Below, in pieces: positions 1 to 10,968 of a stretch of DNA of 64,000 bases. The position numbers and the translations under genes were made by a program. The number at the start of each line of letters is the position of its first letter. Position 1 is the first letter of the stretch. Origin of the DNA: Tetrapyrgos nigripes (Eukaryota; Basidiomycota; Agaricomycetes; Agaricales; Campanellaceae); the NCBI GenBank assembly GCA_013368315.1, contig JAACJM010000041.1:310001-374000 (forward strand), in the 5' to 3' direction. The notes beneath the pieces are model-generated. The model saw only the letters and a list, made by a program, of their open reading frames with translations, was not told the DNA's origin and ran no database searches.

Positions 1-23
1 GTCCCGTCACCAAGCCTCAACGG

Positions 24-110
24 GGTATAGGCTGGGAGTAAGTAGATACAGCCAGGAGCCAAAAAAAGTTTGGATCGGCAACACGTCACACGTGCAATGT
101 ACGTGATCAA
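24..110. repeat. Dispersed repeat with CACGTG core, copy 1
   Basis: This stretch shares the words 'tataggctgggag', 'acacgtgca' and 'tgtacgtga' in the same order with 10018-10073. Copy 1 has extra bases between the first and second words. The shared block contains a palindromic E-box (CACGTG) next to GTACGTG. It lies upstream of the MYND gene here and upstream of the P450 in the other copy, so it could be a promoter-associated mobile fragment. That role is inference; the similarity is seen directly. Confidence 0.55.
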
Positions 111-391
111 GATGCGGATACCGTTGAGGCCGGCAAGCGGCCCGCTACTTCGACATACTCGCTGTTACCCTGCAGAGCCTTGATGGTCAATTGATGGTTC
201 TACTAGTGAAGAATTCTTGATTCCAACTGAGATTCTAAGGACCTACAACCTCTTCTTGTGCTTTCTTAGGTAATGCGCCTATCTCAATTTCTCATGTTGT
301 TCTCATGACTCAGTTGTGTCTCAGATTTTCATTATATCCTTGACGTCTCGTGCTGTCTAATCAGCGGTTTCTCCCCATTCTTACCGTCAAC

Positions 392-2865
392 ATGCCACCC
401 ACTCCTACTACTCTGGTCGAAACGCTCCAATCGTCCCTGGACAAGATAGACTCTGACCAAGACAAGCTCTCTACCCTTCTCTCAGCTATGGATCTCTACG
501 ACCAACCCCGTGAACTAAGGGCACTCAGTGGCACTGGCTGCGACAATTCATTTTCCGACGACCAAAACCAGCATGTATGGTCTCAGTTTATGGAGTTGGC
601 TCAGAAACACGGAATCGAGGACCAGTTCATCTCGGCTTGTCTACAACGCATGGACTTCTCTCGCACTAGTACCCATCTCGAACACTTGGAATGCGCCAAT
701 CATGACCTAAAGAGCTCGAAAAGATGTAAGGAGAGGGCGACCAAGATTTGCAGTGAGTGTCGTTTGGTGAGCTACTGCTCGCAGGCGTGTCAGGTTGAGC
801 ATTGGAAGAGGCATAAGCGCGGTGAATGAGCTTTCTTTCGTAGTTGAGACCAACTCATAATGCTGTGGTACCTCATAGACTGCAAGCATAAACTACGATC
901 AAAGGATTGGAAGCCGGAATGGGTCGAAGAACAGAGACGTCCATCGTTCATGGATGATGGTGCTGAGTCTTCTCATACTCGATTTGGAGTGAGCCGATCC
1001 TTGTAGGTCTCAATATCACCTTTGCTTGTTCGTGCTCAACGAATTTTAGATGGGGTAATATGCCTGCTTTCGATATCTTGAATCTAAAGGCGAATGAAGG
1101 TCTGGAGACATCCATCAACAGAGATTTAGCGCTTGCTTTTGTAGGTAAGTCGGCTCATTGTCATCCGTGAACTGTTGTTTCTGACAGTAGTACAGCCTCG
1201 GGCGATATTAGGAACGTTATAAGGACCGTGAACGAGCTGCCGAAGAATTATGGAGGAACGTTGGACATCGTCATCAATGATCGTGACCCAATGGTTCAGT
1301 GCCGCAATCTCCTGCTTTTGATTATACTGGGTATGGTACCGGACTTGGTGAGCTACGGACTACCTTTAGGCGCCGTTGACTTGTCTAAATGTCCTCTGCA
1401 GAGTGACGCAACTGAAATCGCTCTTCATTTCTGGTATTCCCTCTTTCTTCCCAGCTCCTGGTTATCGAAATTGGGCATAATTCTCCAAGAATCCCAGCTT
1501 CTTACTCCCGGAGAACATGTTCGCACTCTCTCATTTGGGTCTCATTTGACTCTCAACGTCCTAATGGAGACCCAAACCCAGTACTTCTTTGCTGGTACAT
1601 TCGTACACAACGGACCGGACAAACTCACCCCTGCCATCGCCAACAATACATTCTACAACTTCATGAACGCTTCGGAGCGTGTAGATTATGTGCATCGGTA
1701 TTATGCTGGTCTCGAGCCGTCTCACCGATTGGCTATCCAAGAATGGCGTAGATTCGGAGTGCTGTATCCTTTCAGTGCAAGCAGCGCCTACCTCAACACA
1801 CCAAATCCTTGGCTCTTTGGTCACGATCATACCCTATTTTTGAATGATCACGCTTCACCTTCACAAGGTTGGGAGTAAGCTTAAAGTATCTGTCTTCTTC
1901 CGGGTGACTCGATTGCTAACTTCTACCACAAAGCGTTCAGGCAGCATTCGAAGTGGGAAAGGCTCATGGGACCACCCAAGCGGATATTATGGGTTGCCTC
2001 TATTTCTACATCAAAGATCAGCTTCATACCTTTGCTCAGCGTCTTCGAACGTTCAAGATGAACATATCCCTCTTCAAATACGATGCCATTGAGCTCGGAA
2101 AGGGTATAAAAGGTGGCACGATTCCAGGCATCCCTCGTTCAATTTTGTTTGACAGGATTGAGGTCTCAAATGCTACTGACCTGCAATACGCTGGAGTAAA
2201 GCCTATGTTGGAAGCCTGGGGGCCTTTTCTAAAGACGAAGAAGGCAAATCAACATGCTTCTTTGATTGGTCTCTTCATGAACTGGGCGTGGTCGAAAGGA
2301 GCCAAAGCAGTGGTGGACAACCGAGCCAATGCCGGGAATATCATCAAGACTTTTGTTGATTATTATCCGGTGCGTCTCCGTGGTTCAGCGGCTGGTATGG
2401 ACCGGAGCTGACTGTTTATAGGAGACTATACCCAAATTCCCAAGTACACTCGATCTAAATGCAGGGCTTTCCGGGATAAGCACTTTTATGGGGATAATGG
2501 ACAACATCGAATTGTGCCACGAGAACTCCGAAGCTTTCAATGAGTATCTTCGCAACCAAGGTGCTCTCGAGACATGCAAGAACATTGGTCTAAGGTCCCG
2601 TAAGACTAATACCATTATTCCTCATGTAAGCTCGCTTTTATTGAAGATGTATCGAGTGCTCGAATTGATCATTGCTTTTCAGCGAATTGGGGGAACGCTT
2701 GGACATCCGTGGAAGACGCTTCCAAAGAAGATGACAGTAGAGAAGTATATCATGGTAGGTGCTTAACAATTTTACTTGCTGCGATGCTCATTCCATTTAC
2801 TACACAAGATGAATCTACAATCTTTTACTTGGCAAGAGCGATACGTAGAGTGGGTTAGGGCTTGA
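392..2865 (+). CDS. MYND zinc finger plus DUF4470-type domain protein
   Basis: Multi-exon gene. The ATG at 392 opens a first exon ending in a MYND finger (CxxC-type pairs, then YCSQAC, then EHWKRHK). The last MYND cysteine comes from exon 2, which starts near 871 and is joined by a GTGAAT donor. Exons further on read WGNMPAFDILNLKANEG and ASGDIRNV..NELPKNYGGTLDIVINDRDP, the hallmark of the DUF4470 domain that follows MYND fingers in many Agaricomycete proteins. MYND fingers are protein-interaction modules; the function of DUF4470 is unknown. The last intron is 2755-2808, and the final exon encodes MNLQSFTWQERYVEWVRA and stops at TGA 2863. Compared with the related tail at 5941, this stop is early, so the C-terminus looks shortened. 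Exons between 1228 and 2754 were followed only by frame continuity. Localisation is not evident (no signal peptide or membrane helix). Confidence 0.8.
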
Positions 2866-3350
2866 TTCTCGGGCATGAAGAGCGGGGATATGAGAACATG
2901 TTGAAGATTCGCATTGTGTAGTAAATAACAAGTAATTCTCCTAATTTCAGATATTATTCTTTGTTTACATGAGTGCCATTCATTCTAGACTCGAGCCAGT
3001 CACTTCTGCAAGGTTTGATGAAAGTCGATCAAACCGCTTGGCGAAGACACTTTTGATCGACTGTCATCAAAGTGTTACACAGTGCGAGTGGTTCGAGTCT
3101 ACATTCATTTGAAGATGAAAGTCCCGACTGTTGATCGCTGAAGCAGACGTGTATTCTGGAGGCAGATTGATGATAGTGGCGACCAACGTGTCGTTACCTT
3201 CAACTGTTATAACTCCAACCCCGTGTGTCGAGTCATGGAGGCCTAGCGAGACCGATGACAAGCACACCACATGTACCAATTTATTCGTCGGGCGGATAGA
3301 GCAAGAAGCTATGTGATCGCTTCAAAGAAACCAGCCTGCGTCTGCGATGG
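2809..3350 (+). repeat. Segmental duplication, copy A (MYND gene tail and downstream)
   Basis: From the last MYND exon through about 500 bp of 3' flank, this block aligns by eye with 5941-6510. Shared landmarks in the same order are the exon encoding TWQERYVEWVR, 'taaataacaagta', 'tattattctttg.ctacatgag', 'gatcgctgaagcagacgtgtattctgga' (about 80% alike), and 'gtgatcgc.tcaaagaaaccag'. The two copies carry many substitutions and small indels, so the duplication is not recent. Confidence 0.75.
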
Positions 3351-4239
3351 CCGCAAGTTATAAATAACCAAGGGGTTTGTCAGTCCTCAGGCCACGACTA
3401 CTTATGCTACGCTAGTGAAACGTTTTATGGCTCAACGAGTCACCGAAACCTTGTCCCATCATTCCCAAAGAATTGCTGGAGTGAAAATCCATGAGTACGA
3501 GTCGGAAACGTTTGGAAACAATCTACGCTTATTGCCGGGGAGAGACAGTACTGTGTACAATGTACATTGATCAATTTGATGTTACGCTCTTAATCATTGC
3601 ATAACTTGCATGCTTTCAGTATCACCGACACTGACAGATGGTATCGCAAGAAGACCGTTGTCGAGCATTACTTCTATCAATCAATTCTCAATTTCTGTCA
3701 AGTACAGTTAGGTAGCCTGCAATACGTACTGTACTGTGGACGACCTCCTGCACGCGCAGCGTTGGGCACCACCTTCATTAGTTGACTAGACTCGGCGAAA
3801 GGCTCAATAAACCAGAGGGTCCACTCTATCACTCCCAGTAAGAACCGGCCTAGCTGTGGCTCCGGAGAGTCGGTTTCTCGACATCGCAGCGATTCACAGC
3901 CCTCAGCAGACCGTGAACTGCTATCTTGATTCAAAAGCGTTGCTAACCATACGGTTTGGAAGGCTCCGGTACAGCTTCAACTCGAAGTTCCATCATCAAA
4001 CCTTCCAGAGACATGCGGCTTTATAATAGCCTGCCAGGTAATGACACCCAAATCTTCTTCAAGTTTTCCTTCTTTTCGATTCTAAGCCAGTCTTTCTGGC
4101 TCCCATCAATACCCCCGGAGGGTGCGTGCTGGGGGTAAGTATCTTCTTTTCTTTCTTTCTTTCTTTTTGCTGTAATAGTCCTCATCACTGATACTAGCAG
4201 CCACTTCATAACTACTTCTAGTTTCAGTCTTGACATAAT
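3351..4239. other. Intergenic region without a recognisable gene
   Basis: I see short open frames only, none with recognisable motifs. A pyrimidine tract of TTTC units lies at 4142-4167, about 75 bp upstream of the next start codon, and may be promoter or leader sequence of that gene. Confidence 0.4.
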
Positions 4240-5865
4240 ATGGCAGAGCCTGTCACACTGATCGTGGATGATAGATTTCCGCTTTTTGGCACCAATTCCC
4301 AATGCCCGGGTTTCAGGCAGTTGAACCGGACCAATAGCAACGGAGCTTTCAATGGCACCTTCTCAAGTCCTACTGCCTTCTTCTCCTGTGAACTTTTTGT
4401 TTTTGGTAAGTAAAGACAACCTGTTGATAATGCTGCAGCCTCTCATATATTAACTCTGTGGTAGATTCTGTCACGGTTTTCGGGATCACCCCCCCCCCCC
4501 CCCCCCCCCGCTGCGTTTAATCAATCCTATACCCTCAATGGTGATATATTTCATTACTCTCAGCCTTCGCACCAAGGCCAACTTTTTGCAATGCCGGGCG
4601 AGACAGAAAAAACACTCGGCTTGAGTGAGGGAGTCGTCGTGGACTATTTCCTGTTTCCTATCTCCGAAGACGTTGATATCCCATCCGATAGTAATATATT
4701 AGTCGATGATCCAAGTGCAGAGATACAATGGAATGGAAGCTGGGTATCAAATCAAACCACCATCAGCATAGAGATAGATCCAACCGCAGCCACATTCGAA
4801 ATCGACGGCCTCCCACTCTACCCTGCACCACTCGCACAACCGGGATTGAAATCCACATCCACAATATCAGCACACGGAAATAGCACCCATGTTTCTTCGA
4901 CGGAGGGAGACTCATTCACGTTCCGTTTTGCTGGGAAATCAATCGAAGTTTTTGCCTTTATATCGCCGGAGACTCGGAAACCATTTACTATCCAAGCACT
5001 CATAGACGGGCAACAGAACACACGAGTGCAAGAACCCGAAGTCATTGGAGGGCACTTCTCCTTGTTTTCGCAGAATGACCTGCCCCCTGGAAACCACACC
5101 CTCGTTTTCACGATACAGAACTTGGAGAATGATGCAACTGTGGCGATTGATTATATTATTTACACTCCTTCTTTTCAAACCCTCCGAGATAAGCCCCTTT
5201 TTCAATTGGCTAATCCCGGGCCCTCCTCAATTTCATCATCATCCTCCCCAGATCCTACCGGCACTGGATCCTCATTAAAACCCGGTGCTGACTCTTCTCC
5301 AAAACCTCATTTTGGAGCTATCGTGGGAGGGCTAATTGGTGCCTTGGTATTTTGTTCTTTGATTATCCTCGGGTTATGGCTATGGAAAAGAAAGCGAAGA
5401 ATGAGGACGTTGAAGGAGGTTTCAAAGCTAGCCGCGGAGCCTTTTATGGCTCAAAATCCTATCATGACCCAGCCAGGTAAGCATTTCATCAGCTGGTCAG
5501 AAGCCTTACTAACTCCACGTCCAGCTATACGTAGAAAGGATCGTCCTCTCTCAGCACAATTGACGTCTTCCTCGAGCTCCGTTATAAATCAATGGAGTAC
5601 CGACTCCAAGGGACCCCCGGGCCGCGTCCTCGCTACTATCTCAAACGACGATCGACAAAATCTGCAGGAACATAGAGATGCTCTTGCAGAGCAGATGCAG
5701 CAGATTGAGGTACAGAGTCAGTCTGGAACAGCAGATGAAAGCCAGTTGGAGGCGGAGATGAGAGAGATGCGGGCGAGAATGGATATGCTTACGAGGGAGA
5801 TGGGGCGGTTTCTGGTACCACCTTCTTATTCTAGTGAGAACAGTGCAAGTGTATCTGGCGATTGA
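4240..5865 (+). CDS. Single-pass membrane protein with coding C21 frameshift
   Basis: The predicted start is ATG 4240. Exon 1 ends at 4405 with a GTAAGT donor, and exon 2 starts at 4465 (FVFDSVTVFGI). An ectodomain with many N-glycosylation sequons and beta-rich segments follows, then a Ser/Pro-rich stalk (near 5220-5300), one membrane helix (GAIVGGLIGALVFCSLIILG, about 5314-5375) and a basic stop-transfer KRKRR. The cytoplasmic tail ends with a coiled-coil-like Glu/Arg/Met-rich stretch. A 48-nt intron (5477-5524) is in frame and would also read through. This architecture is common among uncharacterised Agaricomycete membrane proteins; no enzyme motif is visible. Oddity: the C run at 4489-4509 is 21 long. 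In the frame set by exon 1 it leads to TAA at 4518, whereas one C fewer joins the downstream frame (AAFNQSYTLNG...). Either homopolymer length is misassembled or the allele is broken or variable. No N-terminal signal peptide is obvious. Confidence 0.7.
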
Positions 5866-5940
5866 AGCGTGATTCAAATTACCATTTCGATCAATTCGTC
5901 AGGCCACGGTCAGGGAATGTGACCGCGCAAACGAATAAAA

Positions 5941-6510
5941 AATTTCTTTACTTGGCAAGAGCGGTATGTAGAGTGGGTCAGGTCTCTTGGGTATGAGGAG
6001 CGGATTAGAAATTCTTGCAGGTTCGCTAAATAACAAGTAGTTCTTCCAATAGTCCCGAATTCCACGTATTATTCTTTGGCTACATGAGATTCGGAGACGA
6101 GAGTCGAGCTCGTTATCCGAGTCCTTCCCTAGGTCCCGGCTGCTGACCGCTCAAGCAGATGTGTGTTCTGGATGAAGGAGCGACTATCTCGTGAGCTTGC
6201 TTGCTGGAAACCTGCAGCAATAATCTCCGCTACCTCCAGCAAATACTCGCCATGTAAACACACCGACACCTCAAGACAAGGTCAAAATAGAATGTCAGTG
6301 TGATGAGCTGAACAGAATGTGTAAATGGAGATGGACGGTGTCGGTAAGAAGGGTCGGTCGACCACCTCGAAGCTTGGACTAGGAAACGATAGAAGAGAAA
6401 GGCAAAAGGAGCACATGGATTGTTTATGGATTGTTACTCTAAATTAGCTTAGAGCGAGTGATCGCGTCAAAGAAACCAGGACAGACTTCAGGCTCGATGG
6501 ACCATGATTT
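5941..6510 (+). pseudogene. Degenerate copy of MYND/DUF4470 gene tail
   Basis: Copy B of the duplication at 2809-3350. Its reading frame from about 5947 encodes TWQERYVEWVRSLGYEERIRN and runs to TAA 6031, which is 11 residues longer past the shared WVR than the tail of the MYND gene at 392-2865. No MYND finger or DUF4470 core precedes it; instead the membrane-protein gene ends only 75 bp upstream. It is therefore an isolated terminal exon plus 3' flank, a relic of a duplicated gene. Confidence 0.65.
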
Positions 6511-6575
6511 ATGTAACTAATGAACTCTCCCCAACTTTGCTCGCATCCCACATAATCCGTACACCGTCCCCTCCA

Positions 6576-9500
6576 TCAACTCCTAACCTTAACAACGACC
6601 TTCAACTCCCCTCTCATCGTAACCCAATAATCCTTCAACCTATCCGGCCACGTCTTCCAATCACTCCCACTTTCGCCTTCGCCCCCACTCTCACCATTCG
6701 CTCGAGGAAACTCGAACTCAAACTCCCTAATCAACAAAGCCGCAATGATCAACAACTCTTGACGAGCCAACGCTCTACCAACGCAGTTGCGGGGGCCATA
6801 TGAGAAGGGGATGTAGGCGAGGGGTGTGTGTATGTGTTTGGGATGTGTGGCAGTCGTAGTCAGTTCTGGTTCTGGTTCTGGTCTTGTTTCGCCTTCGGTT
6901 CCGAGTCCAGGACTGATAATATCGGATCCGAGTTTGCCTTTACGTTTGTTTTGACCTTGGCTCTCACTTTCGCCTTCACTTCCACCGTCCCTCTCCCCTT
7001 CGCCTTCCCGCGTCCGAACAGGGTCAAGCCACCTTCCGGGGTCAAACCTATCAGGGTCCGAAAAGTACGCTGGGTTCCTATGGATGACGTATGGCGGGAC
7101 GTAGATTTCTGTGCCTTTGGGTAGGAAGCTAGAGTAGACAAAGACAAAGACAAAGACAGCGAAAGGAAATGTCCGAGTTGATTTTAGTCCCAGTTGAAGA
7201 ATGGTAGGAAGAATAACGTAGGAAGGATGAACGTACTATCCAGCAACAACCCTCTCTTCTTCAACAGACGTCACCTCTCGAGGTCCATTGGTTAATGTGG
7301 GTGGGAAGAGACGAAGAGTTTCGTTTCTGCGGAAGACATTTTGGTTTTGGTTTTTCGTCAGTAAGCAACGAATAGATGGATGACAAACAAAATCAAACCA
7401 AACCAAGGACGATAAAGCGTCAACGAATCGTAAAAACCACTCACATACAAGCACCCAACACCTTCAACTCATTCCTCTTTTTCGTATCCTTGAACTCTTC
7501 TAGCCAGTCCCAATCCTCCTCCTCCTCCTCCTCCTCCTTATCCGTCTGGCGTTTAGGGTAATTCTCATAATGTTTGGGATAAACTCTCCCAATCTCCTCC
7601 CGAACTCGCTCATACCACCCCCGATTATCCGGAATCATCAACAACCAAAACAAACACGCCAACACGGACGACGTCGTATCTGACCCTCCGAGAATGGCGA
7701 CAATACCTTCCGAGGCGACTTCGGGGAGGGAGAGGTGGGGTTTTTGCTTCGACTTGGATTTGGTGCTGGTACTAGTAGTTGTCAAGGAGTCTTGGTCTTG
7801 GTTGTCTTCGTTTGTCTGTAAAAACAGAGAAGTGCAGCGTTAGTCGTTTTCGAGGTCCTCCAGAACGACATAATAAGAACGATAATTAGATACTCACCAA
7901 ATACCACCACAAATCCTTTAACCTCATTTTATCCCCATTCTCATCTCCACTCCCATCCCCATTCGCATTGACGGACTCAGAATTACCCCTCTTTACCCTC
8001 GCCATAGCCCACCTAGCCCCAACCTTCGCAAACGGGAAATCAAAAACCTTGTACACAAAGTGAGAGAGCCAGGGGACTTGTGCGAGGGCGTCCATTATCC
8101 TATATACGTTGTAACAATGAAGGGCGTGAGTGTCGTTAGATAACAGTGGATATGTGAATAATCATAAACTAGACCACCGAAGTAGAATAGGAAGTAGATG
8201 AAGGTGGAATCTGGATAGGAAGAGGCGCCACGGACAAGAGAGGAAGAGAGAGAGATAAAACGGTACATACCTCGCATGTTGCTCCAATATATCCCACATC
8301 CCATGCGTGTCTTTTCCGTCTTTGAGCATGCTGGAGCCACCGCCGAATCTACATGAGGTAACGGCAAGGGATAAGTCAGCAAGCAAGTCAGTCAATCTAT
8401 CAAGGCCGAGCTCGAGAATGAACTTGGTAATGAAAAAAACAAAATTGAAAGAGAAAAAGTGCATAGAGCACGGTGTATAGGGCTATAAGGTTGTTAGGAA
8501 GAAACCAAAGCTCGTTCCAAAGGATGGGAATGAGCAAAAAGGCAAAAGAAAGTAGAAACAATGAGAAGTAATGCGATATATGCGCATATAATCGGAAGCA
8601 AGGAATGGCGCGAGTAGAAAACGAAGAGGGTAACGATTTGAAGAGAAAACGCACAACATACGCATCTGACGATTAAGAAAGACGCGTATATACGCTCCCA
8701 ACAAAAAAGAAAGGACAATAACAAGGTATATGCGCATATAACCGCCAGGAAAGAGGAAGGGCATAAGAAGGTTGAAGAGGAAACACGGATACACGCGCAC
8801 CAGTCGTCCTTGTGAAAAAGAGATGCAAAGATGAGATCATAAGGGAAGAGAAGACGGGGAAGAACGCGAAGAACATTGGAAAAGTAGGACTCAGAGTGGG
8901 ACTCACGCCATTTCACTCATAAAATCAAAGCTATTCACGACCAGTCCATGAGCATACGACTCATCGACGCCGAGAACGAGGACAACTCACGTAAAATAAT
9001 TAATCCACTTTACCAAATCGACGTCCTTATCCGCTCCAGTAGCACACCTCCTTAACACCTCCACCAACTCCTTCCCCTTCTGCAACATGACCACCTCATA
9101 ATCCTTCAACGCCTGCATACTCATTCCGTGGTTCCACAGGACACGTTTTCTAGCGTGTAAAGAGGGAGAAGAAGCGACGACGAGGGATTGAGGGATCGAT
9201 TTGTTGGATTGGCGGACGGCGTAGGCTGTGATAAGGCATTAGCCGTCACATTAATATAGGACTCGGAGGATAGAACTCAAACCTTTTCCCTTTTGAAAAC
9301 CAGAACTACCCAGCACCTGAGTCATAGCTTGGACTTGGCATATGGAGATTTCGTTTGGGCCTGTCAGCCCCACAACAGAAGATGCTTGGTGTTAGTTACA
9401 GAACCGATGGGAACAAGTAGTAGGACACGTCATACATACCAGTCCTCACCACATCCCCATACCTATCATGTAGCTTCTTAAACACCAAATGTCTTTCTCC

Positions 9501-9900
9501 TCGCATCGAAATCCACAATAAATACGCCTTGGATATCTTCATAACCATAGGCCCGGGGACATTAGCCAGAGGATGGAACGGAGAAAGTCGGTAAAGCGTG
9601 ATTGAGGAAGCGAGGGTGAGGACGAAGGTTGTGTATGTGAGAGCTAGAGTGGACCAAAAGGACGGGAGAGAAAGTGAAAGGGGCGTTATGAAGGTATGCC
9701 GTGGTAATACAGCTAGAAGAAGAGGTTGGAGTACCAAAAAGACGGCAGCGAGAGGAGTATTTGCGGGACTCGGTTCAAAGTAGTGAAAGAGGAGGTGATT
9801 GGCCTAGAAAGATACTACCCGTTAGAGATCTGAAAATAGCTGGAAGACAGAGTCGACTCACCAAACCAGCAAAGCCTGCTTGGACGACGACGCTGTTCAT
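6576..9900 (-). CDS. Cytochrome P450 monooxygenase
   Basis: Minus-strand gene, start ATG at 9900 (MNSVVVQAGFAGL, then ANHLLFHYFEPSP after an intron), stop at 6576. A multi-helix N-terminal anchor lies near 9740-9560, followed by the proline hinge ANVPGP. The I-helix oxygen motif is GGSDTTSS (near 7675), the K-helix ExxR is ETLR (near 7300), and the heme loop FSYGPRNCVG (near 6800) supplies the thiolate Cys. Expected role: heme-dependent monooxygenation at the ER membrane with NADPH-P450 reductase; substrate unknown. Oddities: low-complexity hydrophilic insertions in several loops (about 65 residues before the heme loop, a poly-Glu stretch from a CTC/TCC repeat at 7511-7534, and Gly/Asp/Asn-rich near 7950) and a 558-nt intron (8349-8906). 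It is divergent from the GMC oxidoreductase at 10969, consistent with a shared oxidative role. Confidence 0.88.
8349..8906 (-). other. Expanded P450 intron with TATGCGCATA palindromes
   Basis: The donor GTGAGT lies at 8906-8901 after ..DFMSEMA, and the acceptor TAG at 8351-8349 before FGGGSS. At 558 nt it is about ten times the usual intron here. The coding-sense strand is pyrimidine-rich. 'tatatgcgcatata' occurs at about 8577 and 8727, with related 'cgcgtatatacgc' near 8682 and 'tacacgcgca' near 8791. Apparent open frames in it are low-complexity and not genes. Confidence 0.7.
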
Positions 9901-10968
9901 GGTCGGCGTGGTGGTTGCAAGTCAAACGAAGAGTCTCCATCCGTGGATCATCAACCTCGGCCATCGGGCTGCTTGGTCAAATGATTCACACAGTGAATGA
10001 AAAAGGGTCCAGCGTACATATAGGCTGGGAGCAAAAGCCCGCAACACGTAACACGTGCAGTGTACGTGACCAACGTCAGAGGCGCGTTGCGCGACGCGTG
10101 TCTTGGATATCAAACGTCTCCAGAGTCCGGCGGTTAAGATTAACTGGAAGGACATCATGATCATCAATCTCGGACATCGGGATGCTTGGCCAAGCGGTTC
10201 ACACACAGTGAATGCAGAACGGGTGGGTCAGACGGGTGGGTCAGACTGTCAGTCAAGAGTCAAACAACACTTTCAACAAAGTGTCAACCAACACATCAAG
10301 CAACGGTCAAGAAAAAGGGGCTGTGCTTACCCCAATGACTACTTTCTTTTCTGCATGCATCAGGACGCAATTTAATTGACCGGGTGTCTCAGCTTGTCAA
10401 TGAACTGATTTCGCCGACAGTTTCCATTGAAAAGGCTCAGCTTTTCACGAAGACAGATCAGGATTGCCGCTTGCTGCTTGACCGCAGCTAAACGACCACT
10501 TGCTAGATTCCGAGCTTCCACAATTCTTCAATCATATTAATGGCCAAAGGAACCCAAATTTCCAATCACATCTCACAAAGAATCTAGACTTGGAATAAGC
10601 AGACACACAGTGAACCCAGAACAGATGGAATCCAAAGAATGAACATTGGCTTAGATACATTAGGACTTCCAGCTGAACAATAGTAAACCATGGCCTTGCA
10701 AAAACCCACTATCACCGGTGCACTGGTTCCTGGTTTTCTAGGTACATATGCCACCCTGCCGGATTCTGGAGGGGCAGCTTAGCGTCTATCTATCTATGTA
10801 TATGTATGTCTATCAAAGACTCGCAAGTCAATGATGTTAGCTTTAATTAGATTTCCGATATCATAGGTCTACCCGTCCTCGTACTTAAAAGGCGGCGCCG
10901 CCCTACTATTGATATCCCATCCCATCATACGTCCTCTCACAAGCCTTCGGTATTATCACTTGGACGGC
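9901..10968. promoter_or_regulatory. Shared divergent spacer of P450 and GMC genes
   Basis: The two genes are head to head. The spacer carries a direct duplication of about 55 bp: 9946-9999 and 10159-10214 both read 'gatcatcaa.ctcgg.catcggg.tgcttgg' then 'cacagtgaatg'. Between them lies the CACGTG-containing dispersed repeat (10018-10073). A TATA-like 'cttaaaagg' sits near 10884, about 85 bp before the GMC start. Co-regulation is inference. Confidence 0.5.
10018..10073. repeat. Dispersed repeat with CACGTG core, copy 2
   Basis: Matches 24-110 in the ordered words 'tataggctgggag', 'caacacgt.acacgtgca.tgtacgtga' and 'caa'. A weaker relic ('agcacgtgcaatgcgtgac') is at about 14942. All lie in intergenic DNA. 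Confidence 0.55.

Noticed and set aside
8483..8916. Several long minus frames rich in Leu/Phe/Arg
   Set aside because: They lie in the expanded P450 intron, overlap each other and reflect the pyrimidine-rich strand.
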